From contig QHZC01000242.1 in the NCBI GenBank assembly GCA_003224515.1, forward strand, positions 1-6,570: 6,570 nt of DNA. Direction: 5' to 3'. Numbering within the stretch: the stretch's first letter is position 1; every line of letters starts with the position of its first letter. The notes beneath the pieces were generated by a model, which ran no database searches, had not been told where the DNA came from, and worked only from the letters and a program-made list of their open reading frames with translations. This document shows, piece after piece, positions 5,758 to 6,570 of this stretch. This DNA is from Acidobacteriota bacterium (GTDB lineage Bacteria; Acidobacteriota; Terriglobia; Acidiferrales; UBA7541). Made by a program: the position numbers and the translations under genes.

Positions 5758-6570
5758 GCCGAGACTTCTTCGGGAGCGCGAACCGGCCCCAACCGCTTCG
5801 CCATTTCCTCCGAAAACATTTTGCCGAGCGTCGGCGTCTTATCGGCTTCGGCCCAGGACATCTCCGGGCCCGTACGGTGATGCGAGAAGTAGGCGAGCCC
5901 CAGGCGGAAGCCGTTGCCGTTGGAGCGGCTGTCAAAACGCACGATGTCGCGAAAAGCGCCGAGCTGTTCCGGATAGCCGTAAGCGGCAAGCCCCATGACC
6001 TTGTATTCGTCGCCAAATTTCAGGAAGCCGAGATACTGTGTCACCGCGCTGTAAAACAACCCGAGTGAATGCGGAAAAGCTACCGCGCCGTCGATCCTCA
6101 TGCGGTTGCCCGCTCCGGCGCCCCACATGGTGCTCGCAAAATCGCCCAGACCGTCGGCGGAAAGGAGCGCGGCGCGTTCGAACGGCGAAACAAAAAAGCT
6201 ACTTGCGAGATGCGCCTGGTGGTGTTCGACGCGGTGAAACTTTGCGCCAAGTTTTTTTGGATCCGCGTCAAAAGCCGCCGCCAGCGCCTCGGGAATACCC
6301 GTGAATTTCGCGAGAACTCTGACGCGTTCCCGCGCGAAAGACGGCATGCGCAGCGCGTAAAAAAGCTTTGTACCCAGCCTCGCGAACGGATTTCGCGGCA
6401 CGGCAACCTGATGGATGTCGGAGAGTGTGAGGCCCGCTTCCTTAAGGCAATAACGGATCGCCTGCGCGGGAAATCCCGCCGCGTACTTCACGCGGTTGAA
6501 GCGTTCTTCCTCGACCGCAGCGATGAGCCGGCCGTCCGAGACAATCGCCGCCGAAGCGTTCCCGTGGTAC
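5751..6570 (-). CDS. Carbamoyltransferase (NodU/CmcH family), N-terminal fragment (5' end beyond window)
   Basis: The frame is open to the right edge (first whole codon at 6569). Its first visible residues, YHGNASAAIV, are the start of the NodU fold, so only a handful of codons should be missing. GTG at 6491 is internal and not the true start. Seen, counted from the first visible codon: AAVEEERFNRVKYAAGFP (17-34), the His cluster EHHQAH expected to bind metal (115-120), ADGLGDFAST (138-147), SLGLFYSAVTQYLGF (168-182) and GDEYKVMGLAAYGYP (186-200). All match the first lobe of the carbamoyltransferase domain. The frame then ends abruptly after GPVRAPEEVSAC at a TGA (5753-5751). Intact relatives continue here through a helical stretch into the CLAGGV strand, which in this window is found in the neighbouring frame. 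Without that half the fold is incomplete. Confidence 0.8.
   Translation of the reverse strand, partial: YHGNASAAIVSDGRLIAAVEEERFNRVKYAAGFPAQAIRYCLKEAGLTLSDIHQVAVPRNPFARLGTKLFYALRMPSFARERVRVLAKFTGIPEALAAAFDADPKKLGAKFHRVEHHQAHLASSFFVSPFERAALLSADGLGDFASTMWGAGAGNRMRIDGAVAFPHSLGLFYSAVTQYLGFLKFGDEYKVMGLAAYGYPEQLGAFRDIVRFDSRSNGNGFRLGLAYFSHHRTGPEMSWAEADKTPTLGKMFSEEMAKRLGPVRAPEEVSAC

Larger units (their letters stand above)
4906..6570 (-). pseudogene. Single carbamoyltransferase gene disrupted by a frame break and probable short deletion
   Basis: The two fragments join end to end as one NodU-type protein: about 272 visible residues plus 283, against roughly 570-590 usual for the family. The break falls within the first (Kae1-like) domain and not between domains, so two separate functional proteins are unlikely. 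The second frame is -1 relative to the first. No slippery heptamer precedes the TGA, and frameshifting would not restore the missing residues. Decay or an assembly error are the two plausible explanations. Confidence 0.6.

Overview
The window is GC-rich, roughly 60% by eye. It carries a compact set of genes, all read on the minus strand, so transcription runs from position 6570 toward 1. The content is that of a surface-polysaccharide or glycolipid locus of a free-living bacterium. The style of the glycosyltransferase and epimerase proteins reminds me of Acidobacteriota, but that is an impression from memory and not a demonstrated assignment. There are no tRNA or rRNA genes, CRISPR arrays, insertion sequences or phage genes.

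Layout in transcription order. (1) 6570-4906: a NodU/CmcH-type carbamoyltransferase whose first few codons lie beyond the right edge. It is split into two overlapping reading frames near 5751-5770, and a conserved block appears to be missing at the join. (2) 4895-4875: a hairpin just after the carbamoyltransferase. (3) 4836-4726: a 36-residue, very basic small protein. (4) 4674-3469: a GT-B family 4 (WbuB-like) glycosyltransferase. (5) 3444-2503: an extended-SDR nucleotide-sugar epimerase/dehydratase, 24 nt behind the glycosyltransferase and with a strong ribosome binding site. Its catalytic residues are intact, but the HLAA-type cofactor strand is absent. (6) 2428-2404: a convincing intrinsic terminator. 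(7) 2303-1251: a polytopic polyprenyl-phosphate N-acetylhexosamine-1-phosphate transferase of the WecA/TagO/MraY superfamily. (8) 1194-1166: a candidate sigma-70 promoter. (9) 1080-1: a geranylgeranyl-reductase-family FAD oxidoreductase that runs off the left edge.

How the parts could work together (inference): the membrane transferase loads a sugar-1-phosphate onto a polyprenyl phosphate carrier, the glycosyltransferase extends the glycan, the epimerase supplies a nucleotide sugar, and the carbamoyltransferase decorates a hydroxyl. The FAD reductase belongs to a family that saturates isoprenoid chains, so it could act on the lipid carrier or on a membrane isoprenoid.

The main surprise is that two neighbouring enzymes (carbamoyltransferase and epimerase) each appear to have lost a short internal block that their families conserve, one out of frame and one in frame. 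Either the locus is decaying or the assembled sequence has small deletion errors. Only reads or close relatives can decide.
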